Shown: one piece after another, positions 63,852-64,000 of the stretch
How positions within the stretch are numbered: the first letter of the stretch is position 1
How the letters are laid out: each line of letters opens with the position of its first letter
Source of the DNA: Candidatus Omnitrophota bacterium
GTDB taxonomy: Bacteria; Hinthialibacterota; Hinthialibacteria; Hinthialibacterales; JAKPRU01
Reading direction: 5' to 3'
Assembly: GCA_029570205.1 (NCBI GenBank)
Contig: JAKQSI010000050.1
Coordinates: 3,842-67,841 of the forward strand
Length of the DNA stretch: 64,000 bases
Made by a program: the position numbers and the translations under genes
Notes under the pieces: generated by a model
Told to the model about the DNA's origin: nothing
What the model saw: the letters and a program-made list of their open reading frames with translations, nothing else
The model's database searches: none

Positions 63852-64000
63852 GCCAGGCCGAGACGCCTGGCCTACTCGCGCCAGGCAGAGACGCCTGGCC
63901 TACTGGCGCCAGGCAGAGACGCCTGGCCTACTCGCGTCAGGCAGAGACGCCTGGCCTACTGGCGCCAGGCAGAGACGCCTGGCCTACTCGCGTCAGGCAG
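63852..64000. repeat. Tandem array of 28-bp hairpin units, running off the window end
   Basis: Five full units and a partial one start every 28 bases from 63852. They are the reverse complement of the units in the 53847 array, with core GCCAGGC-AGAGAC-GCCTGGC. The left flank (about 63820-63851) resembles, in reverse, the right flank of the 53847 array, so both arrays may derive from one larger element. Confidence 0.9.

Overview
The window reads as a chromosomal segment of an uncultured Gram-negative-type bacterium. GC content is moderate to high. The outer-membrane evidence is an exopolysaccharide export protein with its tyrosine autokinase, a YaiO-type beta-barrel and HflK/HflC. I could not fix the phylum. 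The FloA/NfeD pair, the DUF6807 protein, the many TPR and HEAT proteins and the abundant short palindromic repeats suggest a PVC-, Hydrogenedentes- or Sumerlaeota-like lineage, but this is a weak inference. I see no rRNA, tRNA, transposase, prophage or CRISPR array.

Layout. 0-4.4 kb (+): the 3' end of an uncharacterised protein, a membrane-anchored transglutaminase-like protein, a flippase-like membrane protein and nusB. 4.4-9.1 kb (-): a UroD-family protein, a truncated ornithine cyclodeaminase remnant, floA and two NfeD proteins. 9.4-17.6 kb: hisF (+), a tandem palindrome array, a relA/spoT gene with a possible short leader ORF, ribH-ribBA, a DUF6807 protein and proC. 17.6-21 kb (-): carB split into two genes. 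21-28.9 kb: a small phosphoesterase, unknown proteins, a macrodomain protein, ligA and a large secreted TPR protein. 28.9-33.4 kb (-): a capsule/EPS secretion operon (STAS-zinc ribbon-PilZ protein, Wza, Wzc-type kinase). 33.9-39.4 kb: a pentapeptide-like beta-helix protein, a Wzt-type ABC ATPase overlapping argH, and an FlgT-C-like protein. 39.7-48.7 kb (+): ten genes that join a multi-part phosphorelay (three single REC proteins, an Hpt protein, a PAS histidine kinase, an Hpt-REC-degenerate GGDEF-REC protein) to a HEAT membrane protein, a processive GT2 synthase and a YaiO barrel. A REC protein with a long unknown output region converges on it. 50.8-53.8 kb (-): yicC-hflK-hflC. 53.8-57 kb: a second palindrome array, mtnP and an acyl-CoA ligase. 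57.1-60.1 kb (-): recA and dnaA, with a self-contained 49-codon gene on the opposite strand between them. 60.1-64 kb: a candidate oriC, a GT-C-like membrane protein and a third palindrome array running off the end.

How it fits together. The most distinctive block is the phosphorelay plus EPS synthase (39.7-50.7 kb). It looks like a surface-polysaccharide machine switched by phosphotransfer, with the usual c-di-GMP synthase domain apparently degenerated. A second EPS export operon lies at 28.9-33.4 kb. Its first gene carries a possible c-di-GMP sensor domain. Housekeeping genes (recA, dnaA, ligA, nusB, carB, ribBA/H, argH, proC, hisF) are scattered singly or in pairs, not in the large pathway operons known from model bacteria.

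Three arrays of hairpin-forming units of about 28 or 33 bp, and several dispersed hairpin repeats, sit almost only in intergenic gaps. Stem changes are compensated between copies.
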